Shown here: positions 31,360 through 43,003 of the stretch, piece by piece
How positions within the stretch are numbered: position 1 is the stretch's first letter
How the letters are laid out: each line of letters begins with the position of its first letter
Source: Scalesia atractyloides
Taxonomy: Eukaryota > Streptophyta > Magnoliopsida > Asterales > Asteraceae
Length of the DNA stretch: 64,000 nucleotides
Assembly: GCA_947069175.1 (NCBI GenBank)
Contig: CAMTDV010000028.1
Span: 71,532,157 to 71,596,156, forward strand
Direction of reading: 5' to 3'
Made by a program: the position numbers and the translations under genes
The notes under the pieces: generated by a model
The model's database searches: none
The model's input: the letters and a program-made list of their open reading frames with translations, nothing else
Told to the model about the DNA's origin: nothing

Positions 31360-32946
31360 CAGTTGCATATTTTTACCTTTGATCCTTTTACGAAAACATC
31401 CATAACTTCTTCACTATAAATCCGATATGTTTCAAATTTGTTTCTACGTGATCGTAATTCGATTCCCACATTTTAGATTTAAACATATTAGTGTCTTTCT
31501 TACACTTTATACAACAACGCAAATTTATTTATGTAATTATTTAACCCGTTAATCTATTTGACCACATTTCTTCATTCTCGTAATGAAAATCAATTCCTTG
31601 CGGAAACTCAACTCTCCTCTAAGTTTACTAACTCCAGTTTATGCATCCATCACTTGGCTTGCGCCTTGTTATACCTTCTTCTCTTTTAGTTTACCCGTTT
31701 GGCTCTTTTAGCCAAACAAGAAACCTTTTTTCAACTGTATCATGAGTTTACGGTTTACGATCTGCGTTTCCATTACTCGGTTTACGCGATCTCATATTCT
31801 TGGTTAATTATATGGATTCCACCACTTACAAACTAATTCCAAATTTGTTCAAGCTCCAATTACTAGTTTGATTCATTCGTGCGAAATCCATCGCTTAAGA
31901 ATGACTAAATTTTCCTTTAAGTATTTCTTCGGTTATTATCATACTAACTCTCAAGTAAATGAATGAAATCATACAAGGTGTAAAACCACGTACCTTAAAG
32001 TTTTCCTTTTAATCGCGTGTCAACCTCGGCTTGGCCACTTGACGTCTTTCCCAAATTGCCTATAGAGTTCAACCCAATTTATCGCTTAGAACTCATAGTA
32101 TAGCATATGACACAATTTATCAAGTCTCATTTATAAGATCTATTTCCGAAATCTCTCGTTTCATTCAACTATTAGTCTTGATTTAGGCATTTTATCAAAC
32201 ACCTTATATGTATGGATCTTTTCATTGATTCTATTGGGTCTCTATTTCATGAATTTGTCATGTTTTACTTCATATGAAATAAATGTGACTACATGTTTAA
32301 TAACATTTCAAGTTTATTATAGTAATATCAATTTTAGTATCATATTTCATGTATTCAACCCATTTTCTCATACCCACCTACATTCTCATGGCTACATTAC
32401 TCAAACACTCAATTTATAGTGTTTGACCTAAAATTCTTCATCAAGGTTTGTTCTAAAGTATGTACACTACAATTCACTTTGATTTCAACAACTTATGCAA
32501 GATTTGAAATCTCTAGAACTCTATGATTCTTCATACATCACCAAATATCAAACTTCAACATACCTTATGATTCACTAGCAGTGGTGGTTAATATTCTATA
32601 CTCATGCAGAAATCTGGGACTCAATTTCGCCTTCAATTTGATCTTCTGGTTTGAAGTAGGGTTTCACCTTCTTCTCCCTCTCTCTGATCGAACTCAGTAC
32701 ACACACTGTGTGTTTTTATTTTTTTTATTTTTTCCTTTTTAATAATATCAAATTAACCATTTTAGTCCCTTATGTTTGGTTGTTGTTCTATTACCCACAA
32801 TTTAATGTTTATTGAACATTGACATGTTACTAACCAGGTTACTTATTCCTAGTTATTACACTCTATAGTTTTTACTTGGGGCAATGACATATATATATAT
32901 ATGCGAAATTTTTAATCATGTAAGTTAATATTTTTGGGATGTTACA
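31360..32946 (-). repeat. Gypsy-type LTR, old, minus strand
   Basis: The right border reads TGGGATGTTACA at 32935-32946, i.e. TGTAACATCCCA on the minus strand, the usual start of plant gypsy LTRs. Inside, near 32690-32720, an ACACACTGTGTGTTTTT stretch resembles 41370-41410 in the other old LTR. The left end was not fixed. It directly abuts a pol fragment with no polypurine tract, so it may be a separate insertion into older gypsy DNA. Confidence 0.5.
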
Positions 32947-34600
32947 GAAAGAACGAGGTAGGATCAAAACTCATCAGAAGCAAATACTACATCCAACAAC
33001 TCTTTTTCTGTAATAGTATAATTATCTTGAGCATTGTTTAGAGCTTTGTTGGCGTACTAGATGGGATGAAAATGTTTTTCCTTTCTCTGTCCCAGAACTA
33101 TCCTACTGCAAAGTCGTTGGCGTCGCACATAATCTCGAACGGGAATGTCCAGTCAGGAGCAATCATGATGGGAGAGTTAATCAATTTTTCCTTCAACAAC
33201 AAAAATGCTTTGATGCAATCTTTGTTGAAGTTAAACGGGGCATCTATCTCAAGGAGTTTGGTCAGTGGCCTAGAGATTTTTGAAAAATCTTTAATGAAGC
33301 GTCTATAAAATCCAGCATGACCCAGAAAACTCCGAATGACCCTGACAGAGGATGGTGGAGGTAATCCACTAATGATGTCAATTTTTGCGCGATTAACCTC
33401 CATTCATGTTTATGATATTTTGTGACCAAGCGTGATTCCCCCTCATACCATGATGTGGCATATTTCCAGTTTAATGTCAAATTGGCTTCTTCGTAGTGAG
33501 TAACATTTGCTCTTAGATATCCAAGCAGTGGTCGAATTTTTTACCAAAGACTGGAAAATCATCCATTGAGACTTCCATGGACTAATCTATCATGTCATGG
33601 AAAATGGCGAACATACAACGCTGAAAAGTAGTTGGGGCATTACATAGACCAAAAGGCGTGCGTCTATATATGAACGTCCCATAAGGACAAGTGAAGGTGG
33701 TATTCTCGTGATCCTCAGGGGCTATGGGAATTTGGAAGTATCCGGAGAATCCATCCTAAAAACAATAATACATATACCAAGAGAGACATTCTAACATGTG
33801 GTCAATGAAGGGAAGAGTAACATCATTGATTTTGCGGTAGTCAATGCGAACTCTCCATCATATGACTGTTAGTAAGGGTATAAGCTCATTCTTCTCGTTG
33901 GCGATGACGGTCATTCCAGCATCAAGTAGTCTGATAACTTCTTTCTTCGCCACATCCTAGCTAAACGTTTGGATTCACCCTTCTCTACGCTGTATCACTG
34001 GTTTGTAGACTTCCTACATGAGGATCTTGTGAGTCTTGACCGAGGGGTTGAATCCTTTGATATCCATTAGCTTCCAGTTGATTGTTTTCTTATGCTTTCT
34101 GAGTGTCTTGAGCAAATACTCCTTATCTTCTATGGATAAACGATAAGAGATTATGAATGGGAGTTTGGAGTCTTTTTCAAGAAAAGCATACTCCAAATCT
34201 TTTGGAAGTTCTTTGAGCTTAAGAAGTGATGGTTCTTCAATGGAAGGGCTAGTTTTGGGTTTGTCCCTTACTTCGGTTATGTCCACCATTCTAGTGGGTT
34301 CTTCTTGAACAAGAGATACTCCTTCTTTAAAAGGTTATTACAATGTTGGGGTTATTGTATACTCTTTTATTTATTTTTATTATACTTTTGCCATCCTCAA
34401 CTTGCAATGAGATTTCTTTATTATTTTTTTGTAACAATGCTCGAACAATATTTATAAAGGGTCAGCCGAAATAAGTGGTGTCTCATCAGGAATGACAAAG
34501 TGAGTAGGGATAGCAACACTATTGACATGTACCAAAATGTCTTCTGTAATCCCTTTTGTGTAACGGAAGTTGAGGTGAGAAAGATAGATGAGAAGTTTAA
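32947..34600 (-). pseudogene. Ty3/gypsy pol fragment (Athila/Tat-like), heavily broken
   Basis: Minus-strand pieces in order: 34289-34014 (LKELPKDLEYAFLEKDSKLP, YLLKTLRKHKKTINWK, DIKGFNPSVKTHKILM, the region just before RT in Athila-type elements), then an RT zone 34010-33480 with many stops, and 33403-33098 (IISGLPPPSSVRVIRSFLGH, AGFYRRFIKDFSKISRPLTK, CDANDFAVG) covering the RT thumb and start of RNase H. Integrase is absent. The order fits one ancient element truncated at its 3' side. Confidence 0.75.
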
Positions 34601-34604
34601 GAGT

Positions 34605-35353
34605 AATATAGTCATATACCATGGTTTGTTTAAAATTTCATATGGTATTAAACTTATACATAAACTATCATTTATATAAATGCATAATATATATATATAT
34701 ACCGGAATCTTCTTGCAAGAAGAAAAATAAATTAATCCATGCTCTATATTTTTTAATCAATGGTTACAAATCAAGATATATTTTTTTTCTATTTTTAACT
34801 GATGCTTTAATTAATAAAGGTATGATAGACATTTTAATGTAGAATACTAATAAATATTATAGATGATTACTCAAGTCTTAGTAATGTCACGATAATTTCC
34901 TCCTTTACCACCATTAATCTGTTGGTTTTATACCAATTTTATTAGAAGTGACAAAATTATTTAAAAGTGTTGTGTCCTACACATATTTTATTATGAGTCG
35001 AAGAATTATTTAAATGTGTTGGGGTCCTACACATTTTGTACCTTACACCAAAACATTGTTTTTATGGTGTAGGAAACGTTGGATATGTATGATCATGTGC
35101 ATAATTGTTTCTATTGTGTAAGGTGCAAAACTATTTTATAGGATGACTCATTAAATGATTAGTGTTCATTAATTTGAATATCAAAAATAAATGATAGACT
35201 CATTAAAGGATTTGTTAAAACTCCCTTTATACCCTTTATTCTTTTTATTTTTAATTTGTAATTTTGTCTCATTTGAACTCTTCACTATACCTATATATAA
35301 GTACTTAGAATTATGTTACTTTGCTCTTAGAGAAATATAAATATAATAGAAAC
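34605..35353. other. AT-rich DNA, no gene seen
   Basis: Contains an (AT)n run near 34690 and repeated CCTACACATxTT words near 34975 and 35025. No coding supported. Confidence 0.5.
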
Positions 35354-35356
35354 TAA

Positions 35357-35831
35357 AGTGGTGTTTGTTTTTCTAAAAAAGATTTGCGCATGCTCTTTTC
35401 TATCTGCGCTGCGCAGACCAAGCGCAGACATTGGCATTTGCAGACTGTTTGTTTTTCCGAATACATTTCATTAAAAAACGTCTCCGCAAGCTCTTCTTGG
35501 TGCGGATTTGGTTTAGCCACTTCTAAGATCTGCAAATGGTTAAACACCACCACCGTCCACCACCCACCACCGTCCATCACCACCAGCACCACCACCGTCC
35601 ACCACCCACCACCACCATCTTCCACCACTACCACCCACCGTCCACGTCCACCATCCCATCACCACTGTCCGTACACCACCACCTTTCTATTTTAGAAGTT
35701 TATATACGTTAAAAAACAAACATACTTCTTCTTGCAGACTGCAGAGATTTGATCCACATTTTCTTATACAGATGTCTACAGACGTGGTCTGCAGAATGCA
35801 GACATTTTATCTTTAATAAACAAACACCACC
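35357..35831. mobile_element. Tourist/Harbinger-like MITE, 475 bp, TAA target site
   Basis: Terminal inverted repeats AGTGGTGTTTGTTT and GGTGGTGTTTGTTT (inverted right end), flanked by TAA on both sides (35354-35356, 35832-35834). Subterminal words TCTGCGC...GCGCAGAC and GTGGTCTGCAGA are arranged in inverted fashion. The centre holds a CCACCACCGTCC minisatellite. No transposase. Confidence 0.75.
35548..35690. repeat. CCACCACCGTCC minisatellite
   Basis: Imperfect tandem copies of CCACCACCGTCCACCACC with CAT variants. It gives a false His/Pro/Thr-rich ORF on the plus strand and a Val/Gly/Trp-rich one on the minus strand. Neither is likely a gene. Confidence 0.8.
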
Positions 35832-35834
35832 TAA

Positions 35835-37982
35835 GAATAAAATGTGTAGCTTAGGGTGGTTGTGGCGCCCCGTAAAACACCTTATCACGGTAGTGGTGGG
35901 TTTGGTCGTGGCACACATCATGGTTGTGGAAAAATTGTGGAACTTATTCAAGGGTTTGATTGGGTGTGCGTTAATGAGTGTGCTAGTGTGATAGAATATG
36001 ATGATGTATATGTTACAAATATAATAGTAAAAATGTGATGAAATGAAATGTTAGACGATAATCAGATATAGTAGTATGATAAAATGTAAAAGATGGCCCT
36101 TCTACCCTTGTAGTCGTTTTCCGTATAGTGGGACAAAGAAAACGGCTTATTTGGTATTATCCTGGTCCACTAAGGTTTTGCCAAGTCATGAAAGCAATGG
36201 TACAATGTCTTTTTCCTATAACGACTTTTTCTTAACCATTCCTCTTGAACATGGTTTTTAAGAGGCCACGTCTACCGTTAATTATTCTTACAAATATAAT
36301 AAACCCGATGGAAATATGAAAGTGACCTAACTAGAGCAAAAGTTATTTTGCGATTTTATTGTGTTCTATTATGTATTATTTTTACTTTTTTATATGTATG
36401 GATACATCTTAGTATAATTTATTATTATTTCTTTTTAATATTATTGAGTATGGACATAAGTATCTACCAGAGCATATGATATACTTATGATCTTTCTATC
36501 TGAAAGATCTTAAACGATATGGATAAGATACTATTTTCAATTTTTAAGTTTGTCTCAAAACGCAATTTTTTAAAAGTTCAATAATTAATATTGAATTCAT
36601 GGTTTTGTTAGAACCTCATCCAGAATAAGTCTTAGTCAAAATAGATTAGGATATTGATGGATAAATAAATATATAACTGTTATATCTTGATTTTAATCAT
36701 GTAGGACTAGAAGATTTTTTTTCATTTGCCAAATTTCATAAAAAAAGAAAATTTCATCTTTCATCTTTTTTATAGAGGCTATGGGACATATATTATCTTT
36801 GTGATTGTTTTATTATTTATAGAAATATTAAGGATATATTAAGATTTTATGAGGAGTCGCTTGACTAGTAAAAGCGGCAGCGGAGCTTGAACTAAAGTTC
36901 AGTGAGTGCGAGACTCTCAAAATCAAAATCGGTGGGGTCGGACTCTTAAAAATCGAATATTTTGAGCTAAAAAATTGTGTTCGGAAATTTCCTATAAAAC
37001 TAACACTATTCAAGAAAAATCGGTGGGGCTTGGGCACCCCCTGCCCCAATAAAGCTTTATCAATGCGTAAAAGATAAGCTGAAGCTTGGGATCTATACTT
37101 CGTGATTATTTACTGAATATGTATATTGTTTTTCGATTATTTGTATATGGTACCACATTATTCTCAAACTTCTCAAACATAGGAAGTTTTGGGTAAAGAC
37201 TTTCTACCATTTATTTTTATAATTTTCTTGCGTATTCACAAATTAAATATGAATAGGTGCGTTAAAGTTTATTTAATTTCCAGGCTTTTGACAAGTAGAG
37301 TTAATAATAGCAAAGAGTTCCTTTTTTCATTAAAACTCACCCTATTTGTAATATGTGTGAATATTTGGTTTTAGAAATCATATAAAAATATTAGTAATCA
37401 TTCTCACGTATTAGGATCCTAAAAAAACTAAAAAATTAAGCTGATTTAAGAATCCATTTTAACCCGCATAAAGGTTGATGCAACCCACATCATATGTTAA
37501 CAAAGAAAAAGTTCATTTATCTATTATCTTCAAAGGAAAGGAGTTAAAATAGGGTGATAATATTCCTACACTTCTTTTCTTTATCTTTCTTTCTCTCTAT
37601 ATAGATATATATATAAAGAGATAGAGTGAAAAGGGTGTGTAAATATGACTTTTAGATGGTAGGAATAAAATGATCCTTAAAAAACTTGTTTAGAACTATG
37701 GATGAGCTTGGTACCGAAAATCGCCAGATATAGATAACGGTACCGGTACGAAAATGTTCGGTATTGCACGGTGTGGTATCGGTATTTGTGTGTAAATTCG
37801 ATAAAACACCGGTACCATATTGAACCGAAAATACCGATACTAAAAAAATTTCAGTACGGAAAATTCGATGCCAATACCAAGTCCTAAATCTTGATCCCTA
37901 CTTAGAACCCTTCAAAGTATTGTGTGGTATGCTTAGATCAAATAAACCCTTTTAGCATAAATACCCTACGCTTATAATTATA
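35835..37982. other. AT-rich DNA, no gene seen; short GGTACCG patch
   Basis: No supported gene. 36830-37070 is GC-richer and has a GGGGCAGGGGGTGCCCAAGC-type stretch on the minus strand, probably an old transposon piece. 37705-37880 carries repeated GGTACCG/CGGTACC words like a small hAT-type MITE, without clean ends. Confidence 0.45.
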
Positions 37983-38163
37983 AAGCTTCAGACGTTTGTT
38001 CACAGACCTGAATTTCAGCATACACACATCTATCTATCTATCTATATATATACATATCTATAGTGTGAGGTATAAAGCTTCAGACGTTTGTTCATAGATT
38101 TCAGCTACACACATCTATATATTTCTAATATATATATATATATACATATCTATAGTGTGAGGT
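37983..38163. repeat. Tandem duplication, about 88 bp unit
   Basis: Both units start TATAAAGCTTCAGACGTTTG and end TATCTATAGTGTGAGGT (second unit from about 38070). They differ by the length of TCTA/TA microsatellite inside. Confidence 0.85.
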
Positions 38164-38329
38164 TCAATTAGTAACGAGGGAACCATGCATTTAACATATT
38201 AAATATATTATATAAAAAGTAAAGTTAAATTTCTAAATTTTTTTTTGAAACTTGTGTTAGATATTGTAACCTGCAATAAAAATAAACATAAAGATTGATT
38301 TGCGTGCTATTTAACCTTAAGGTTGAAAC

Positions 38330-38859
38330 TAGGGGTGCAAACAACGCCGAGCGATTCGTGAACGACTCGAGATCGGCTCGAGAAAAATCTCGAAATGAGC
38401 CTAGCCTTATCGAGCCTGAGCCGAGCTTAAGCCTAAAATAAAGCTCGTTTGTTTATCGAGCCCGAGCTCGAGCCTCGCATGTGAAGCTCGTTAGGCTCGT
38501 CGAGCCTTATCAAGCCTTAGTGTAAACGAGCCGAGCCGAGTCTAGTCGAATCGAGCTTATTTAAACTTGTTTACAAGCCGACCTCGAACCTAAAAATAAG
38601 CTTATTTAGTAAACGGGTCCGAACTTCACTTATCGAGCTCGCGAGACCAAAAAGTCTATTATTTATATTATTTTTTATTTAATATATCAATTAATAGATA
38701 ATAAACGAGCTGAGCTCAAGCTTGAGAAAACACCAACGAGCCGAGTTCGAGCTTTGAAAACAAAACTCAAATCAAGCCGAGTTCGAGCTTTCATAAGTGA
38801 ACGAGCTCGAACTTGTGACTGGTCGAGCTCGAGCTCGGCTTAATTTGTTTACACCCCTA
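38330..38859. mobile_element. hAT-type MITE, 530 bp, perfect 8-bp target duplication
   Basis: Ends TAGGGGTGCAAAC and (inverted) TAGGGGTGTAAAC. The target duplication GTTGAAAC is perfect (38322-38329 and 38860-38867). The interior is crowded with GAGCTCGAGC, GAGCCGAGC and GCTCGTT words in both directions. No coding capacity. Confidence 0.9.
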
Positions 38860-38867
38860 GTTGAAAC

Positions 38868-39930
38868 CTTGCAATTTTAAATATACATAAAGGCTGTTTT
38901 GTTGTTTTCTGTAATTTTGTTCATATAATATTAAGCCGATTTAAAAAAATAATAATAACTTGGATTAAGAACCATTTTTTTGAGAAATGATTTATTCTTG
39001 ATACGTAAAATCTTATTAAAAGTAGAATAAAATTTTTTGTTTTATAATAACATGGATAATATATAAACCATCAAATTATTGATATATATATAATATTTTC
39101 ACAAAATGTTTTACACTGTTGCGAGGGTCTTGTCAACCTTTAATTATTTTTACATTTTTCTTTTAGTTCTTTGGTTTTTTTTGGATTTTTCATTTTCTAT
39201 CCTTAATATTCAATATCGTCACTTACACCTGGCTTTGTAAAATATTATTTTGGTCTACTCAAGTTTTGCATGCTTATTTTTATGGACGTGGGTCAAATAT
39301 AAGATGTTTTCGTGCTTATTTAATATAACTTTCTGTTTTGAAAACTCAAAAGATCGGTCGTTTTTTGTTGGTTTACGTTTTGTCAATATTTTTCCGTACT
39401 TACTTTTATTTACGTGTCAGTTGGTCTACGTATTGTAATATATAATACGTTTTCACTAGGTATTATATAAATTCAAGTTACTTTACGTTTCAATGTCGCC
39501 GCAACGTGCGGTACCATTCTTTAACTTAAAAAAATACTATTTTCTTATGTGCTTAATTTATGTAAGTTACGATATAAATTCAAGTTAGTTTAGTTTTTTA
39601 CGTAATTTTTTCTTGGTAATGAGTCATGTCAAATATAATACGTTTTCGTGCTTATTTTATTTATGTTTTAAATTGGTCTACATTTTAACGTATGTTTTGT
39701 TCATAAACGAGTCATATCAGATATTTGACGATACAAATTCAAGTTAATTTAAGTTTTGGTGTCGTCACCACACGTAATGGGTCAAAATACTATTTATTCA
39801 ATATTTTTTAATAATGTGATACAGCTATTTTAAGTAATTTATAGATGGCACAACTCTATATCCAACGTCATTTATTTATTTTTCAAAAAGATAATGACAA
39901 ATATACTATTCAGTTTGAAAATATTACAAA
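38868..39930. other. AT-rich DNA, no gene seen
   Basis: Words such as ACGTTTTCGTGCTTATTT recur near 39305 and 39640 and TAAATTCAAGTTA near 39465, 39570 and 39725, which suggests an old internal duplication. No coding supported. Confidence 0.45.
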
Positions 39931-40135
39931 TTAGTGGGAATCCCGCGCTTTGCGGCGGGGTTTTGATCAGTATTGGTTTTGTTCGTTAAGGTATCAGTGT
40001 GAATCAGACATTCGTTATATGAACCGAAGGAGACAAAACCAATACAAGTATGAATACAACTCTATTTTCAACGAATTTTTTTACGAAAACATCAAAACAA
40101 CCATAAAACTTGTGGTGGATTGGTTATAGAAAATG
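39931..40135 (-). mobile_element. Helitron 3' end, minus strand
   Basis: Plus-strand TTAGTGGGAATCCCGCGC then TTTGCGGCGGGG. On the minus strand CCCGC and GCGGG form a 5-bp stem around CGCAAAGC, followed by ATTCCCACTAA and T, a typical Helitron terminus. The element extends to the right; its other end is not fixed and 40135 is only nominal. Confidence 0.6.
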
Positions 40136-40149
40136 ATATATACTTAAAT

Positions 40150-41807
40150 TCTACCCTTCGGTTTGACAATTTACGAAAAGGACCCGTTATGAGGCATTAA
40201 GCCAAAACGGCTTATGCCATTTACTATTACACTACCGCAAGAGAGTACTTTCTTATAAAACTCGTTTTTAAACTACCATCAAGGATCGTTTGGTCGATTT
40301 ATCATTCAAGGGCGTTTTGGTCAAATTTTAGTCCTTTTTACGACGAAAGACATTTAAATGCATATTTTAACTAAACAAACATCTTTAACTCATATACTAT
40401 TAAATTTTCACTATGTTTGTAAGATCATAATGTCTAGAATTTAAATTATTAGATATACCTCTCTTTAGGTAATCAAATGTTCATCTAAATCTCATTTACT
40501 CTCATCAGACCTTAATTCTTCGGTGAGAGTTTGACCCGTTACACGTACCTGGCTCGGGTCATAGTATTGACCCGTTTTAATACCTTGCAATATTAAGCTT
40601 CAATTAAAAGCAATGCAATCCGTATGCTACTTTCCTTGTGAGCTCAAAACTCAACAAGCGACCATTAGTCATTATTGTCAAATGGCGACATATCACCATT
40701 TGACCCACTTGGCCTAAATGACATTTTATTTTTGTGAGATGGTATTTATTTGTCATCTCACCCATTTAGTCAGTTTTGTTTTACAATGTGTGATCATATT
40801 ACTTAAAAATCGTTTCTTAATTCGCTTGACCTATTATGGCTTACGTCATATGGTGTCTTTTTCAAAACTCTTTTTATCCGTCAACTCGTGACGGATTACC
40901 ATTTTACCCCTTATTACCCATTATGGTTTACACCATAAGATAATGTTTTAAAACTCCTTATTTATTCGTCATCACATGACTAATTTACCGTTTAACTCTT
41001 TTAACCACCAATTATGATTTCTTACCGTTTTCACTTGTTCCGACCCGTACTAGTTCGCATCGGAACATCATTTTTCAAAAGCTAATCTACCATATTCTTA
41101 ACCAATACTATTAATAAGTGTTCTACTTAAAAGATGTAAGCTTTACTTACCTTGCATCCGATTATGCTTCCCCCCGTGCTTGATCCGTTTGACCCGCTTC
41201 TTCCCAAGCTTCCACCTAGCTTGTCAAGCGTCAACCTTAAGTGTAGGATGATGTTAGAAGCTAGAATCATCAATCATGCAAGTGAAATTACTTGGATTTC
41301 ACCTTCAATTCCTTTGTTTTGTGATTTAGGGCTAATGAGAGGATTCTCCTCTCTTCTTCCTTCCTGTACATTCCACACACACACACACACTTTATGTGTG
41401 TGTTTTGATTTTTTTTTTTTATATACTTACAATTTCAAACATAATCCAATTCAGTCCTAAGGTTTGATCTTGATATCTTGTTTGCTTATAACTTATTCGT
41501 TATAAGTAGACTACCATGTTAACTAGGTTAAAATCATAGTTATTTACTTTTTCTCAATTCATCAAAAGAATATTATAATTTAATTAATTAAGTTATGGGT
41601 TCTTACAACCCGACTTAACTTAAGCCCCATAGCCAGGGCCATTTATAAACTTTATTTACTAATAAGTATTTGTTCACTTTCTAACTAACATTAGTTTTAT
41701 TTAATTAAATCCTAATGTTTACCGGGTTACCTTTTACCCTTAACGGTATTTTACCGCTCATCACAATTAACTTGGTTTAATTACCAAACCGTTTTCGGGG
41801 TGTTACA
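40150..41807 (-). repeat. Old gypsy-type LTR, minus strand
   Basis: The right border TTCGGGGTGTTACA (41795-41807) is, on the minus strand, TGTAACACCCCGAA, a common start of plant gypsy LTRs. The interior has ACCCGTT...TTATGGCTTACGTCAT-type repeats and a (CA)n tract at about 41373-41392 followed by TGTGTGT, as in the LTR ending at 32946. The left border was not fixed. No internal coding region adjoins it. Confidence 0.5.
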
Positions 41808-41814
41808 TACTGAC

Positions 41815-42260
41815 CATGTTTCCAACACCCAACCCATTTAATTTTGGATTCAAACACTATATTCTAGCTTTCCAAATAGACAACTTAACATGAAACTTAT
41901 TAGCAACTGTTTTCTAATTACAAACCCTCTTCATGTTGGCTTTGAGCGGACCTCCAAAATAAATGAAGGAAAGGCCTTCGGTTTATAATGGAACAGGAGG
42001 CAATGACAGCCACCTCCTTATCATGCACCCATGTCCCAAAACACTACTATTACCCAAGTTGACTTTACCCGGTTAGGAGAGAAAAGATTGAAGAATTCTG
42101 CATAAATTCAAAAAGTTGTTTTTTCTCCAAGTTCGGATAAACGTCGCATCGTCGACATAGAAAAGGTGAAAAAGAATTAGACCTCCATTAGGCAGTTGAA
42201 CCCTCTCAAATAACCCAAGAGCTACTGCCTTCACCATGAGTTTGATTAGATCCCCATCAA
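41815..42260 (-). pseudogene. LINE reverse transcriptase fragment
   Basis: The minus strand from about 42260 reads LIKLMVKAVALGLFERVQLP, GLILFHLFYVDDATFIRTW and NFLNLCRILQSF, the plant LINE ORF2 pattern (HL-F/Y-x-DD box, here YVDD). Downstream, in another frame, comes LSFIYFGGPLKANMKRVCN, then KFHVKLSIWKARI, the usual GxPxGANxxR and WKA blocks after the catalytic site. Stops and frameshifts are present and both ends are missing. Confidence 0.7.
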
Positions 42261-42264
42261 AAAA

Positions 42265-42595
42265 TGAAATCCAACTCGTTTGTATGAAGTGATACACTTC
42301 GTATAAAGTGAGGATCCACTTTGTACGAAATGGAGATCCACCTCGTATGAAGTGACACATGCCTAAAAAAGCATTTTTTATCCAAATCTTTATTTCTGCG
42401 AATTTCACAATGATTATGGCACAGACTTGGTCGAAAATCAATTTCTAACAATCCTATAGGTTCAATTTACTTTTTTTCTATGAATTGTCCGTTTATTTGA
42501 TGATTTACGTCTAAAACCCTCAGTTGTCCATAAATATCCAGAATTCATGAGCGTAGGTGATTCATCAACTGTTAGATTGAATGAATAGGTACCTA
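42265..42595. other. Leader-like DNA of the copia-type element with CGAAGTG words
   Basis: 42285-42360 carries CTTCGTATAAAGTG, CTTTGTACGAAATG and CTCGTATGAAGTG, variants of the words found again inside the LTR at 42800-42890. The rest up to the primer-binding site has no coding frame. Confidence 0.4.
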
Positions 42596-42607
42596 GCTCT
42601 GATACCA
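42596..42607 (-). promoter_or_regulatory. Primer-binding site, initiator tRNA-Met type
   Basis: The minus strand reads TGGTATCAGAGC, two bases inside the LTR end at 42610. It gives the orientation of the element (minus strand, internal part to the left). Confidence 0.85.
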
Positions 42608-42609
42608 AT

Positions 42610-43003
42610 TGTAGGTCCAGGATCCAGCGGTTCTAGACGGAAGTTTGGGTAGGGTTAGTACTAATCCGGTAGAATGTTATTAAGAAAGGAGTAGAAACAG
42701 AATAAGGGGAATCATTCATTTATTCATACCGAAAGAGTATAAATCTTGTCAAGCTGGCGAAATCCTGGAGAGATTCCGCCAGCGATTCCCTTCTAAGAAA
42801 ATAGACATGACCAACTCGTACGAAGTGAGCATGTTTGTACGAAGTGAATTCTCTTTCTACGAAGTGTCCACTTTGTTCGAAGTGACATAAATGCTCCTCT
42901 CACGTTCCTACTTCGGCTGTGTGTTCGTATTTAATCTATACAATATTCAACACAGGTTCTATCTAGCCTATTCGAACACTGACGGACATAAAGTGCATCA
43001 ACA
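42610..43003 (-). repeat. Short LTR, copia or TRIM type, 394 bp
   Basis: Plus-strand ends TGTAGGTCC and GCATCAACA, so TGTTGATGC...GGACCTACA on the minus strand (TG..CA). A PBS lies outside its right-reading end. It contains four TACGAAGTG words. No matching second LTR and no gag-pol were found to the left, so this is a truncated element or a TRIM. Confidence 0.65.

Noticed and set aside
35384..35695. 103-codon ORF rich in His, Thr and Pro, and its minus-strand partner
   Set aside because: Both are translations of the CCACCACCGTCC minisatellite inside a MITE; no domain and no promoter.
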